Shown piece after piece: positions 51,763-61,763 of a stretch of DNA of 64,000 bases; position 1 is the first letter of the stretch, and every line of letters begins with the position of its first letter. Below the pieces are notes generated by a model, which ran no database searches, was not told the DNA's origin, and saw nothing but the letters and a program-made list of their open reading frames with translations. Both the position numbers and the translations under genes were made by a program. Origin of the DNA: Betaproteobacteria bacterium (lineage in GTDB: Bacteria; Pseudomonadota; Gammaproteobacteria; Burkholderiales; Casimicrobiaceae); the NCBI GenBank assembly GCA_016716425.1, contig JADJWJ010000016.1, forward strand, positions 28,264 through 92,263, given 5' to 3'.

Positions 51763-52941
51763 ATGCTCACCATCAAAGTCGTCAGTTACCGGGACCAGCC
51801 GCTCGACCAGGCAATCAGCGCCGAGTTCGGCGAGACCGGCGGCACCATCGGCCGCTCGCCCGACAGCACGCTGCTGCTGCCGGATCCGGATCGCGTCATC
51901 TCGCGCACGCACGCGGTCGTCGAGTGCCGGGGCGGGCGCTTCGTCGTGCGCGACCAGGGCTCGACCGTCGCCGTGATCGTCAACGGCCGCCCGGTCGGCC
52001 GCGGCCACGAGCAGCCGCTGGCCGCCGGCGACGAGGTTCGCATCGCCGGTTACGCGCTGCGCGTCGACGGCGGCGTGCCGCCCGGCCACGACGTGTCGAG
52101 CGACGACACGACGACGATCCTGCGCGAGGGCACGTTCCTCTCGTGGTCGGAGGACGGCAAGGCGGTTCCGCAGGACCGCATCGCCACGGTGATCGTGCCT
52201 TCGCCCCCCCCGGACGCGGCGGCCGCGGTGCCGCCGTCCGGCAAGGGCGTAGCGGCGGCGCCGGCGGCGCCCGCCGGAGCGGTCGCCGCGACGGCGCCCG
52301 CGGTCCCGGCGCCGGCCGCCCCCGAAGGTGCCGACGAACTGCTCGCCGCGCTGCTGCGCGGTGCCGGCGTGCGCGACATCGTGGTTCCGGGCGGCCTGAC
52401 GCCCGAGCGAATGGAGGAATTGGGTGCGGTGATGCGCGAGACGATGCGCGGCCTGCTCGACCTGCTGGCGGCGCGCGCGCACGCCAAGCGCGAGGTCCGC
52501 GCGGACGCGACGATCGTGATGTCGCACGACAACAACCCCCTCAAGTTCGCGCCGGGGCTCGAGGCGGCGATCACGCACCTGCTGGTGCCGCGCGGGCAGG
52601 GGTTCATGCCGCCGCTGCGCAGCCTGGCCGACGCCCGCGAGAGCCTGCGCACGCACCAGGAGGGCTTCGTGGCGGGCATGCGCGCGGCGCTCGCCGCGGT
52701 GCTCGCCCGCTTCGACCCGGGCGAACTCGAGCGGCGGCTCTCCGCAAGCGACGACGGCGGCTCGCTGCTGCCGATGACGCACAAGGCGAAGCTGTGGAGC
52801 CACTACGAGGCGCTCTACGGCGAGATCGCGCGCGAGGCGGAGACGGACTTCCACTTCCTGTTCGGCGAGGAGTTCCTGCGCGCGTACCATGCGAAGACGA
52901 AGCCGCAGGCGACAGGCGGCGACGCGGCGGATCCCGCGTAG
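51763..52941 (+). CDS. FHA protein with type VI TagH-type C-terminal domain
   Basis: 392 residues. N-terminal FHA domain (1-105) with the phosphothreonine-binding residues in GRSPDS (R31), SRTHA (S48, H50) and VNG (N74). An Ala/Pro linker carrying TTTILREGT and RIATVIV, possible Thr phosphosites, leads to a helical TagH/ImpI-type domain (about 185-385). The start at 51763 opens the first FHA strand. In type VI systems such Fha proteins are switched on by a PpkA kinase and off by a PppA phosphatase. A PP2C gene follows 16 bases later. No secretion genes are near. Confidence 0.88.
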   Translation: MLTIKVVSYRDQPLDQAISAEFGETGGTIGRSPDSTLLLPDPDRVISRTHAVVECRGGRFVVRDQGSTVAVIVNGRPVGRGHEQPLAAGDEVRIAGYALRVDGGVPPGHDVSSDDTTTILREGTFLSWSEDGKAVPQDRIATVIVPSPPPDAAAAVPPSGKGVAAAPAAPAGAVAATAPAVPAPAAPEGADELLAALLRGAGVRDIVVPGGLTPERMEELGAVMRETMRGLLDLLAARAHAKREVRADATIVMSHDNNPLKFAPGLEAAITHLLVPRGQGFMPPLRSLADARESLRTHQEGFVAGMRAALAAVLARFDPGELERRLSASDDGGSLLPMTHKAKLWSHYEALYGEIAREAETDFHFLFGEEFLRAYHAKTKPQATGGDAADPA

Positions 52942-52957
52942 CGGCACGGACGGGTTC

Positions 52958-53710
52958 ATGCAGATCGAGGTCTCCGTGCTGTCCAATCCCGGCGGGCGGG
53001 AGCGCAACGAGGACGCCTGCGGATTCTGGACCGGTGGCGGCGGTTCGTACTGCGTGGTCAGCGACGGCGCCGGCGGGCACGGCGGCGGAGACGTCGCGTC
53101 GAAGCTCGCCGTGCGGATGATCCTCGGCTCGTTCCAGGATGCCCCGGCCTGCACGGGCGCGGCAATCGACGCCGCGCTGCGCGCCGCACACGAGGCAATC
53201 GTCGCGCAGCAGCGTGCTGACGAGCGGACGGCCGCGATGCGCGCCACGGCCACCGTGCTCGCGATCGACACCGTGCGCCGGACGGCTGCGTGGGGCCATG
53301 TCGGCGATACGCGGCTCTACTGCTTTCGCGGCGGCCGGGTCGTCGCGCAGACGAAGGACCACAGCGTCGTGCAGAAGATGGTCGACGCCGGGTACCTGGG
53401 CGCGAGCGCGCTGCGCGAATCGGAGCAGAGAAGCCGCCTGTTCGCCGCGCTCGGCCACGACGAGGACTTCGTCGCGACGGTGGTGGCGACCCCATTCGCG
53501 CTGGAGGACGGCGACGTGTTCCTGCTGTGCACGGACGGATTCTGGGAGTACGTCGACGAGGCGGCGATGTCCGCGGCGCTCGCCCGCGCCGCGTCGCCGG
53601 CGGATTGGCTGCGCGCGATGGAACGGCAGGTGGTCGAGCACGGCCGGGAAGGGCAGGACAACTTCTCGGCCGTCGCGGTGTGGTGCCGGGACGCTGCGGC
53701 ACCGGCTTGA
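52958..53710 (+). CDS. PP2C-family Ser/Thr phosphatase (PppA-like)
   Basis: 250 residues. The PP2C motifs are complete: GGRERNEDACGF, VVSDGAGGHGGG, the conserved GHVGDTRLYCF, TKDHSVVQKM, LLCTDGFWEYVD and the last metal Asp in GQDNFSAVAV. It is soluble and cytosolic. It starts 16 bases after the FHA gene, so the two are an operon. By comparison with type VI threonine-phosphorylation pathways it should dephosphorylate the FHA protein or the kinases encoded at 43952 and 56921. Confidence 0.93.
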   Translation: MQIEVSVLSNPGGRERNEDACGFWTGGGGSYCVVSDGAGGHGGGDVASKLAVRMILGSFQDAPACTGAAIDAALRAAHEAIVAQQRADERTAAMRATATVLAIDTVRRTAAWGHVGDTRLYCFRGGRVVAQTKDHSVVQKMVDAGYLGASALRESEQRSRLFAALGHDEDFVATVVATPFALEDGDVFLLCTDGFWEYVDEAAMSAALARAASPADWLRAMERQVVEHGREGQDNFSAVAVWCRDAAAPA

Positions 53711-53823
53711 CGCACCGCAATGCCGCCGGCCCGCCTGACGCCGCCGCGGCGAATGGCGCCGCACGGGGCAGGCCGCCGCCGGAGGATCGTGCCGATGCGG
53801 CGTCGACCGGCGCGCGATTCCGG

Positions 53824-53853
53824 TTGATATTCGGCGCATTTGCAGTGCAATAT
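53824..53853 (+). promoter_or_regulatory. possible sigma-70 promoter for the LysM/TPR gene
   Basis: TTGATA (53824-53829) and CAATAT (53848-53853), 18 bases apart, in an unusually AT-rich patch of the 196-base gap after the phosphatase gene. The start codon is at 53907. It suggests separate transcription of the LysM/TPR gene. Confidence 0.45.
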
Positions 53854-53906
53854 TCACCTTTCGCGGCCTGTCCCCTTCGGGCAGCATCGCGTTTCGAGAC
53901 CCCGCG

Positions 53907-54872
53907 ATGGACGACATGAACGCATTTCAGGCGCCCCGCGCCCCCGCGCGCGGGACTTGCGTAACCTGGCTCGTGGCGGCGTTGCTGGTCACCGCGTGCG
54001 CGACGCCCGAGCCGACGCCGAAGCCCGAGCCGGCGCCGCCGCCGCCGCCCGTGGTGGTCGCGCCGGAGCCGCCGAAGCCCGCCCCGCCGCCGGAGCCGCA
54101 ACTCTCGCCGGCCGAGAAGCGCACGCAGGCGCAGAAGCTCACGATCGACGCCATCACCCAGCTGCAGAACGGCGAGGCGGCCGCCGCGCAGCGGATGCTC
54201 GAGCAGGCGCTCGTGCTCGATCCGGCGAGCGATCTCGCGAAGAAGATGCTGGACCAGACGAAGGCGGACCCCCAGAAGGAGCTGGGGACCGTGTTCTTCC
54301 GCTACACCGTGCAGCGCGACGACTCGCTGTCGAAGATCGCGCAGCAGTACTTGGGCGACCGCTTCAAGTTCCACATCCTCGCGCGGTACAACGACATCGC
54401 CAACCCCAGCAAGCTGGCCGCCGGGCAGGTGATCAAGGTCCCCGGCCGCGGACAGGTGGCGGCCCCGCCGAAGCCGGTCGCGCTGCCGGCCGACGTGCCG
54501 GAGGAGGCCGCGAAGGCGGTCGCGCCGGAGGTGGCCACGCCGCGCAACGCGGCGGCGGCGCTGATGCAGCAGGGTGTGCAGCTGCAGAAGGCGGGCAACC
54601 TCGAAGGGGCGTACGACGCGTTCCGCGAAGCGGCGTTGCGCGACCCGGGCAACCGGGACGCGGCCCTGCAACGCGACGCCACGCGGCAGGCCCTCGCGCG
54701 CCGCTACGAGCGCGAGGCGACGCAGGCGTTCCAGCGCCAGAACCTCGACGAGGCGATCGGCAAGTGGGACCGTGTGCTGGCGCTGGAGCCGGGCAACCAG
54801 AAGGCGAAGCTCGAGCGCGAGCGCGCCATCGACCTGCGCAGGAAGCTCAACGAGAAGTTCGGGGCGAAATAA
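53907..54872 (+). CDS. LysM and TPR-containing envelope lipoprotein
   Basis: 321 residues. A membrane segment ends in VTAC, a lipobox-like Cys at about residue 31, then a Pro-rich linker. One TPR-like helix pair (about 75-118), a LysM domain (about 130-175; RYTVQRDDSLSKIAQQYLGD, ILARYNDIANPSKLAAGQVIKVPG) and two C-terminal TPR repeats (about 220-310) follow. LysM binds peptidoglycan and the TPRs a partner protein. ATG 53916 is an alternative start. It converges on the TPR lipoprotein gene with a 39-base gap. Confidence 0.85.
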   Translation: MDDMNAFQAPRAPARGTCVTWLVAALLVTACATPEPTPKPEPAPPPPPVVVAPEPPKPAPPPEPQLSPAEKRTQAQKLTIDAITQLQNGEAAAAQRMLEQALVLDPASDLAKKMLDQTKADPQKELGTVFFRYTVQRDDSLSKIAQQYLGDRFKFHILARYNDIANPSKLAAGQVIKVPGRGQVAAPPKPVALPADVPEEAAKAVAPEVATPRNAAAALMQQGVQLQKAGNLEGAYDAFREAALRDPGNRDAALQRDATRQALARRYEREATQAFQRQNLDEAIGKWDRVLALEPGNQKAKLERERAIDLRRKLNEKFGAK

Positions 54873-54911
54873 CGACGGCCGCGAGGCACTCGGTGCAGCG
54901 CTTTGCTCCCG

Positions 54912-55889
54912 TTACTTGATTCGTTCGAGCTTTTCGCGCGCCACCCTGGCCTCGCGCAGCTTCGCGGCCGACTGGGCATTGGCCGGGTCGTAGCGCAGGC
55001 TGGTCTCGAGGAAGCCGATCGCCTGCGCCAGGTCCGAGCGAAAGACGCGCGAACCCTTCTCGAAGTACTCCTGCGACAGCGCCTTCTTCAGCGGCGGCAC
55101 GCGCGCCGCCCACGCGCCGCCGGCGTCGCCGCGCAGCGCGGTCGCCTGGTCGTATAAGCCGGCGGCCTGCTCGCGCTGCCCCTGATTCTCGAGTTCGCGC
55201 GCACGGTCGGCAACCACGCCGGCGATGCGCTGGCGCATCGCGCGGTTGCCGGGGTTGGCATCGACGTACGCCTTGAAGTCGCGCAGCCCGCCCGCGGTGT
55301 CGCCGGCCCGGAACATCTCGATCGCCTGCTCGACGTCGTAGCCGTCGCCGGCGTCGTTCCGGTTCGCCTGCGCGCGCTGGGCCGCGGCGGTGGCCACCTG
55401 GTCCTGCAGGCTCATCGCGCGCGCCGAGCGATCGGCCTGGATGCGCGTGAAGCGCCGCCGGTCGATCTCGCGCAGCGCCTTCTGCGCGTCGGCGGCCGCC
55501 GGGTCGAGCGCAAGGGCGCGCAGCATCGCCCGGCTGGCGCGCTCGAGGTCGCCGGCGGCGAGCGCGGCGTTGCCCGCCTGCACCTCCGCCTTCGCGTCGC
55601 GCGCGATCGACGCGCGGACCGTCGCGAGTTCGCGGTGCCAGGCGTCGTTGGCCGGCTCCAGCAGCGTGAGGACCTGCAGGTGCGCGGCGGCCGACGCGAG
55701 GTCCCCCGACTTCTGCGCGGACTCCGCGAGCTTGCGGTGCTTCGCGATCGCGTCGGCCACGGCGGGGTCCGGCGCCGACGGGCGCGATGGTGCCGGCGCG
55801 ACCGCCGAGGGAGGCGCCGGCGGCACCTGCGCGCATCCGGCCGCGAGCCCGAGCAGCAGCGGCAGCGCGCGGTGGAGCCTCGCCTTCAT
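54912..55889 (-). CDS. TPR-repeat lipoprotein
   Basis: 325 residues. Lipoprotein signal with lipobox LAAGC (Cys at about 19), Pro/Ala linker, then at least five TPR-like helix pairs (for example AAAHLQVLTLLEPANDAWHREL, AALAAGDLERASRAMLRALALDPA and AIGFLETSLRYDPANAQ). No enzymatic motif. Its start is seven bases after the deacetylase stop, so it is the last gene of a kinase-deacetylase-TPR operon. Probably a periplasmic scaffold. Confidence 0.85.
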   Translation of the reverse strand: MKARLHRALPLLLGLAAGCAQVPPAPPSAVAPAPSRPSAPDPAVADAIAKHRKLAESAQKSGDLASAAAHLQVLTLLEPANDAWHRELATVRASIARDAKAEVQAGNAALAAGDLERASRAMLRALALDPAAADAQKALREIDRRRFTRIQADRSARAMSLQDQVATAAAQRAQANRNDAGDGYDVEQAIEMFRAGDTAGGLRDFKAYVDANPGNRAMRQRIAGVVADRARELENQGQREQAAGLYDQATALRGDAGGAWAARVPPLKKALSQEYFEKGSRVFRSDLAQAIGFLETSLRYDPANAQSAAKLREARVAREKLERIK

Positions 55890-55896
55890 CTTGCGG

Positions 55897-56920
55897 CTAG
55901 CGTGACGCCGCGCGCACGAACGTCACGAGCTTCGCGCGAAATGCGTCCATGTCCTCGTTGCCGAACACCATCGTGCGCCGCAGCATGAACGGATAGGCAT
56001 AGAAGGGATTGCCTCCGGGCGTGACCGTGACGCCGAGCGCGACGCGCTGGCTCGCGAGCAGGTCCGCCACCCACTCGTTGACGTCGCCGTACGGGTACGC
56101 GAACGTGAACGTGGCCGCGGTCAGGCGGTCCCTGATCGCCGCGACCGGGGCCTCGACCTCGCGCCGGATGCGCTCGCGGTAACGCGCGTCCGCTTCGCCC
56201 GGAAGCCGCAGCGTGAGATTGGCGTGGGACTTCGAGTGCGGCTGGATCTCGATCAGGCCGCCGGCCGTCATCTCCTTCATCTGTGCCCACGTCATCGCGT
56301 CGGAGGCGCCGACGAAGTCCGAGTAGAGGAAGACGGTCGCGGGAAAGCCGTGCCGGCGCAGGATCGGGTACGCGATCTCGAACGTCGAGCGATAGCCGTC
56401 GTCGATCGTGATCACGACCGACTTCTCCGGCAGGCCCTCCTTGCCCTCGAGGAAGCGTGCGAGGCGCTTGAACGGGATCACGGTGTACCCGTGCCGGGCG
56501 AGATAGTCCATCTGCGCTTCGAACGCGGCCGGCGTGACGTTGAGCTTGGACGGGCGGGGACCGAACCGGTGGTAACAGAGGATCGGCACGGTCTGCACGC
56601 CGGAAGCGTAGACACCGATCGGATTGCGGTTGGTCAGCGGCACGACGAGCGTCTGCCCGGGGCGCAGCGGCGCAGCGTCGTTGAACTCCGAGATGCGCCA
56701 CGCGAGCGCCGCGTCGCCGAGATGGCGTTCGGCGAGCGCGGCGTAGGTGTCGCCCGGACGCGCGACGACGATCGCGAAGTCGCCGTCGCGGTTGAGCACG
56801 GGGCCGGCGACCGGCGGCGGGGCGGCAGCCGGGGCCTCCGGCGCCGGCGCCGGAGGCGGCGTCGCGCAGCCCGCGATCAGCAGGGCGAGCGCCGCCAGCG
56901 CGGCCGGCCGGGACCGGCGG

Positions 56921-56946
<26 letters not shown>
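55897..56946 (-). CDS. LysM polysaccharide deacetylase lipoprotein
   Basis: 349 residues. Lipobox IAGC (Cys at about 27), Pro-rich linker, a LysM-like domain (about 57-103; IVVARPGDTYAALAERHLGD, LRPGQTLVVP) and a NodB deacetylase domain (about 118-345). The catalytic base and metal Asp fall in ITIDDGYRST and the metal histidines in HSKSHANLT. ILCYHRFG opens the domain as in PgaB/IcaB-like enzymes. It likely removes acetyl groups from an envelope or exported polysaccharide. It overlaps the upstream kinase gene by 26 bases, so the two are translationally coupled. Confidence 0.9.
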
Positions 56947-58582
<1,636 letters not shown>

Positions 58583-58857
58583 GGCGGGTCGAGGGTCCGG
58601 CGCAGAGGCGGCCGGTGGCAGCGGGAGTATGCCAGATCGCGCCGCGTCCGCACGGCGGCAGGGGCCGGCCGGCGGACGCGATCGCCGCGGACGCGCGAGC
58701 CGGACCGGAACGCGCATGGCGGCAGCGCGCCTCGGCGGATTTGCCGGCCGGCGCGGGGCGGCGTACATTGTCCGCGCCGCATTCGTGCACCGGAATCGTC
58801 CGGTGCATGCGAGGCGCGCGGGCACGGCGCGCCGCGGCCTGGAGACGGGAGACGGCG

Positions 58858-59295
58858 ATGTACAAGCGCATCGTGCTGGCGTACGACGGTTCCGGGTCCG
58901 GGCAGCGGGCGCTCCTCGACTGCCGCGACATCGCGCAGTGGGGGCAGTCCGAACTCTTCCTCGTCGCCGTCATGCCGTCGCCCACGACGCCGATCGCCCT
59001 CGAGGCCGGCATGTACGACAGCGTGGCGGACGACCGGCTGCGGTCGGATTACCAGAGGATTCTCGACGACGGGCTGCAGCGGCTCGCGGGGGCCGGCCAC
59101 ACCGTGAGCGGCGAACTGCTCGTCGGGGACACGGTCCGCGCGATCACCGAGTATGCGCGGAAGGTCGCCGCCGACCTCATCGTCGTCGGCCACAAGCACC
59201 TCGAGGGGTGGGCGGCGCGGTGGTGGCGCGGCGCGACGTCGCCGGCGCTCATCGAGCACGCGCACTGCAGCGTGCTCGTCGTCATCACGCATTGA
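58858..59295 (+). CDS. universal stress protein (UspA family)
   Basis: 145 residues, MYKRIVLAYDGSGSG to VLVVITH. The ATP-loop region reads GHKHLEGWAARWWRGATSPALIEHAHC, in which the usual G-2x-G-9x-G-S/T is altered, so ATP binding is doubtful. GGAG lies before the ATG at 58858. It is divergent from the second kinase across a 275-base gap in which I see nothing else. It converges on the acyl-CoA dehydrogenase gene. Confidence 0.88.
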   Translation: MYKRIVLAYDGSGSGQRALLDCRDIAQWGQSELFLVAVMPSPTTPIALEAGMYDSVADDRLRSDYQRILDDGLQRLAGAGHTVSGELLVGDTVRAITEYARKVAADLIVVGHKHLEGWAARWWRGATSPALIEHAHCSVLVVITH

Positions 59296-59323
59296 CGCCG
59301 GCGCGAAGCGCATCGCCGGGGCG

Positions 59324-60490
59324 CTACAGCGACCGCGCGATCAGCTCCTTCATGATTTCGTTCGCGCCGCCGTAGATCTTCTGCACGCGGGCGTCGGCGT
59401 ACAGCTTGGCGATCGGGTACTCGCGCATGTACCCGTAGCCGCCGAAGAGCTGCAGGCAGCGGTCGATCACTTCGCATTGCCGCTCGGTGGTCCACCACTT
59501 GGCCATCGACGCGGTCGCCGCGTCGAGCGTGCCGGCCTGCACGCGGGCGATGCAGTCGTCGATGAACACGCGCGCGACGTGCGCCGCCGTGGCGCATTCG
59601 GCCAGCGTGAAGCGCGTGCTCTGCAGGTCGATGAGCTTCTGCCCGAACGCCTCCCGCTCCTTGACGTAGGCGACGGTCAGTTCGACGGCCAGCTCGATTG
59701 CCGCCACGGCCGCGACCGCGACGATCGTGCGCTCCCACGGCAGCTGCGCCATCAGCTGGTGCAGCCCGCGACCTTCCTCCTCGCCCAGCAGGTGGGCAGC
59801 AGGCACCCGCACGTCGTCGAAGAAGAGTTCCGCCGTGTCCTGCCCCTTCTGGCCGATCTTGTCGAGGATGCGGCCACGGCGGAAGCCCGGCCGGTCGCGC
59901 GTCTCGACCATCACGAGCGAGATGCCGCGCGAGCCGGCGGCAGGGTCGGTCCTGGCGACAACGCAGACGAGGTCGGCGAGATGCCCGTTGGAGATGAACG
60001 TCTTGGCGCCGTTGACCACGTAGTCGCCGCCGTCGCGGACGGCCCGCGTGCGAATGCCCCTCAAGTCGGAGCCCGCGCCGGGCTCGGTCATCGCGATCGC
60101 GGCGATCAGGTCGCCTGCCGCCATGGCGGGCAGCCACCGCCGCTTCTGCGCCTCGGTGCCGTACGCGAGCACGTAGTGCGCGACGATGCTATGCACGTGC
60201 TTGCCGAAGCTCGTGACGTTCGCGCGCTGCAGCTCCTCGAACACGACGCACTCGTGCGCGAAGGCGCCGCCGGCGCCGCCGTACGCCTCCGGAATGTCCG
60301 TCAGCAGGAGCCCCATCGCGCCGGCCTTGCGCCAGACGTCGCGGTCGACGTGCTGCTGCGCCTCCCAGCGCGCCTCGTGCGGCGCCAGCTCGGCGGCCAC
60401 GAACCGGCGCACCGCGTCGCGGAAGAGCGCGAGCTCGTCGTTCATCCACGGCGAGACGTAGGCGCCCCCGGGCGCCGCGGCAGCGGTCAC
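59324..60490 (-). CDS. acyl-CoA dehydrogenase
   Basis: 388 residues with the full three-domain fold: AMTEPGAGSDLRGI (FAD contact), FISNG, EREAFGQKL and LFGGYGYMREYPIAKLYADARVQKIYGGANEI. The MCAD-type catalytic Glu near the C terminus is Gly here (YGGANEI); the Glu in LPWERTIVA matches the alternative base position of isovaleryl/long-chain enzymes. The GTG at 60490 is four bases after the thiolase stop; ATG 60445 is an alternative. It acts with the thiolase in beta-oxidation-type metabolism. Confidence 0.92.
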   Translation of the reverse strand: MTAAAAPGGAYVSPWMNDELALFRDAVRRFVAAELAPHEARWEAQQHVDRDVWRKAGAMGLLLTDIPEAYGGAGGAFAHECVVFEELQRANVTSFGKHVHSIVAHYVLAYGTEAQKRRWLPAMAAGDLIAAIAMTEPGAGSDLRGIRTRAVRDGGDYVVNGAKTFISNGHLADLVCVVARTDPAAGSRGISLVMVETRDRPGFRRGRILDKIGQKGQDTAELFFDDVRVPAAHLLGEEEGRGLHQLMAQLPWERTIVAVAAVAAIELAVELTVAYVKEREAFGQKLIDLQSTRFTLAECATAAHVARVFIDDCIARVQAGTLDAATASMAKWWTTERQCEVIDRCLQLFGGYGYMREYPIAKLYADARVQKIYGGANEIMKELIARSL

Positions 60491-60494
60491 GGCG

Positions 60495-61679
60495 TCACGC
60501 GGCGCGGTAGAGCGTGGTCACGCAGGCGCCGCCCAGCCCGAGGTTGTGCTGCAGCGCGATCCGCGCCCCGTCGACCTGGCGCGCGTCCGCGCTCCCGCGC
60601 AGCTGGTGCGTCAGCTCGTAGCACTGGGCGAGGCCGGTGGCGCCGAGCGGGTGGCCCTTCGACAGCAGCCCCCCCGACGGATTGGTGACGACGCGGCCGC
60701 CGTACGTGTTGTCGCCGGCGTCGACGAACCGCTCGGCCTCGCCTTCGGCGCACAGCCCGAGCGCCTCGTAGGTGATGAGCTCGTTCTGCGCGAAGCAGTC
60801 GTGCAGCTCGACGACGTCGACGTCGGCGGGCCCGATGCCCGCGGCTTCGTAAACCTGCCGCGCGGCCGCCTGCGCCATGTCGTAGCCGACGACGCGCATC
60901 ATGTCGTGCGTGTCGAACGTCGACGGCGTGTCGGTCGTCATCGCCTGCGCGGCGATCCACACGGCCTTCGCGAGCCCGTGCCGGTCGGCGAAGGACTCCG
61001 CGACGAGGACCGCCGCCGCCGCGCCGCACGTCGGCGGGCACGCCATCAGCCGCGTCATCGCGCCCGGGATCATCACCGGCGACGCCATCACGTCGTCGAC
61101 GCTCACCTCCTTGCGCAAGAGCGCCAGCGGATTGCGCGCCGCGTGCCGGCTCGCCTTCGCGCGAATCTTCGCGAACGTCTCCATCTTCGTGCCGTACTTG
61201 CGCATGTGCGCCATGCCGGCGCCGCCGAAGTAGCGCAGCGCCAGCGGCACGTCCGGCATGCCGACCAGCGCCGCCGTCGCCTCGTCGAAGCGCTCGAACG
61301 GCGAGGGGCGGTCCGGGAACTTGACCGCGAGCGCGCCCGGCGCCATCTGCTCGAAGCCCAGCGCCAGCACGCACTCGGCCGCGCCTGCCGCGACCGCCTG
61401 CCGGGCCAGGAACAGCGCCGTCGAGCCGGTCGAGCAGTTGTTGTTGACGTTGACGATCGGGATTCCGCTCATTCCGACGTCGTAGAGCGCGCGCTGTCCC
61501 GCCGTCGAGTCGCCGTACACGTAGCCGGCGTAGGCCTGCTCGACCGCGGTGTACGGCATGCGTGCGTCGTCGAGCGCGGCACGCGTCGCGGCGGCGGCCA
61601 TGTCCGGGTAGGGGGCGGAGGCGCCCGGCTTGGCGAACGGAATCATTCCGACGCCGGCGACGAAGACCTTGCGGGACAT
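60495..61679 (-). CDS. thiolase / SCP2-type acetyl-CoA acetyltransferase
   Basis: 394 residues. Active-site Cys in NNNCSTGSTALF, the His in NPSGGLLSKGHPLGATG and a C-terminal GGACVTTLYR. The SCP2-thiolase/lipid-transfer subgroup is indicated by YDVGMSGIPIVNVNNNC and VDVVELHDCFAQNEL. The start at 61679 has GGAG six bases upstream. It is in one operon with the acyl-CoA dehydrogenase. It likely cleaves a branched or steroid-like 3-ketoacyl-CoA; the exact substrate is inferred. Confidence 0.92.
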   Translation of the reverse strand: MSRKVFVAGVGMIPFAKPGASAPYPDMAAAATRAALDDARMPYTAVEQAYAGYVYGDSTAGQRALYDVGMSGIPIVNVNNNCSTGSTALFLARQAVAAGAAECVLALGFEQMAPGALAVKFPDRPSPFERFDEATAALVGMPDVPLALRYFGGAGMAHMRKYGTKMETFAKIRAKASRHAARNPLALLRKEVSVDDVMASPVMIPGAMTRLMACPPTCGAAAAVLVAESFADRHGLAKAVWIAAQAMTTDTPSTFDTHDMMRVVGYDMAQAAARQVYEAAGIGPADVDVVELHDCFAQNELITYEALGLCAEGEAERFVDAGDNTYGGRVVTNPSGGLLSKGHPLGATGLAQCYELTHQLRGSADARQVDGARIALQHNLGLGGACVTTLYRAA

Positions 61680-61763
61680 CGTTTTCTCCATTGGCAACGT
61701 CCCAGTTTACCCTAGGCTAGACTCGCACTTTCCGCCACTGCCGCGCCCGGGCGCCCGACCGCC

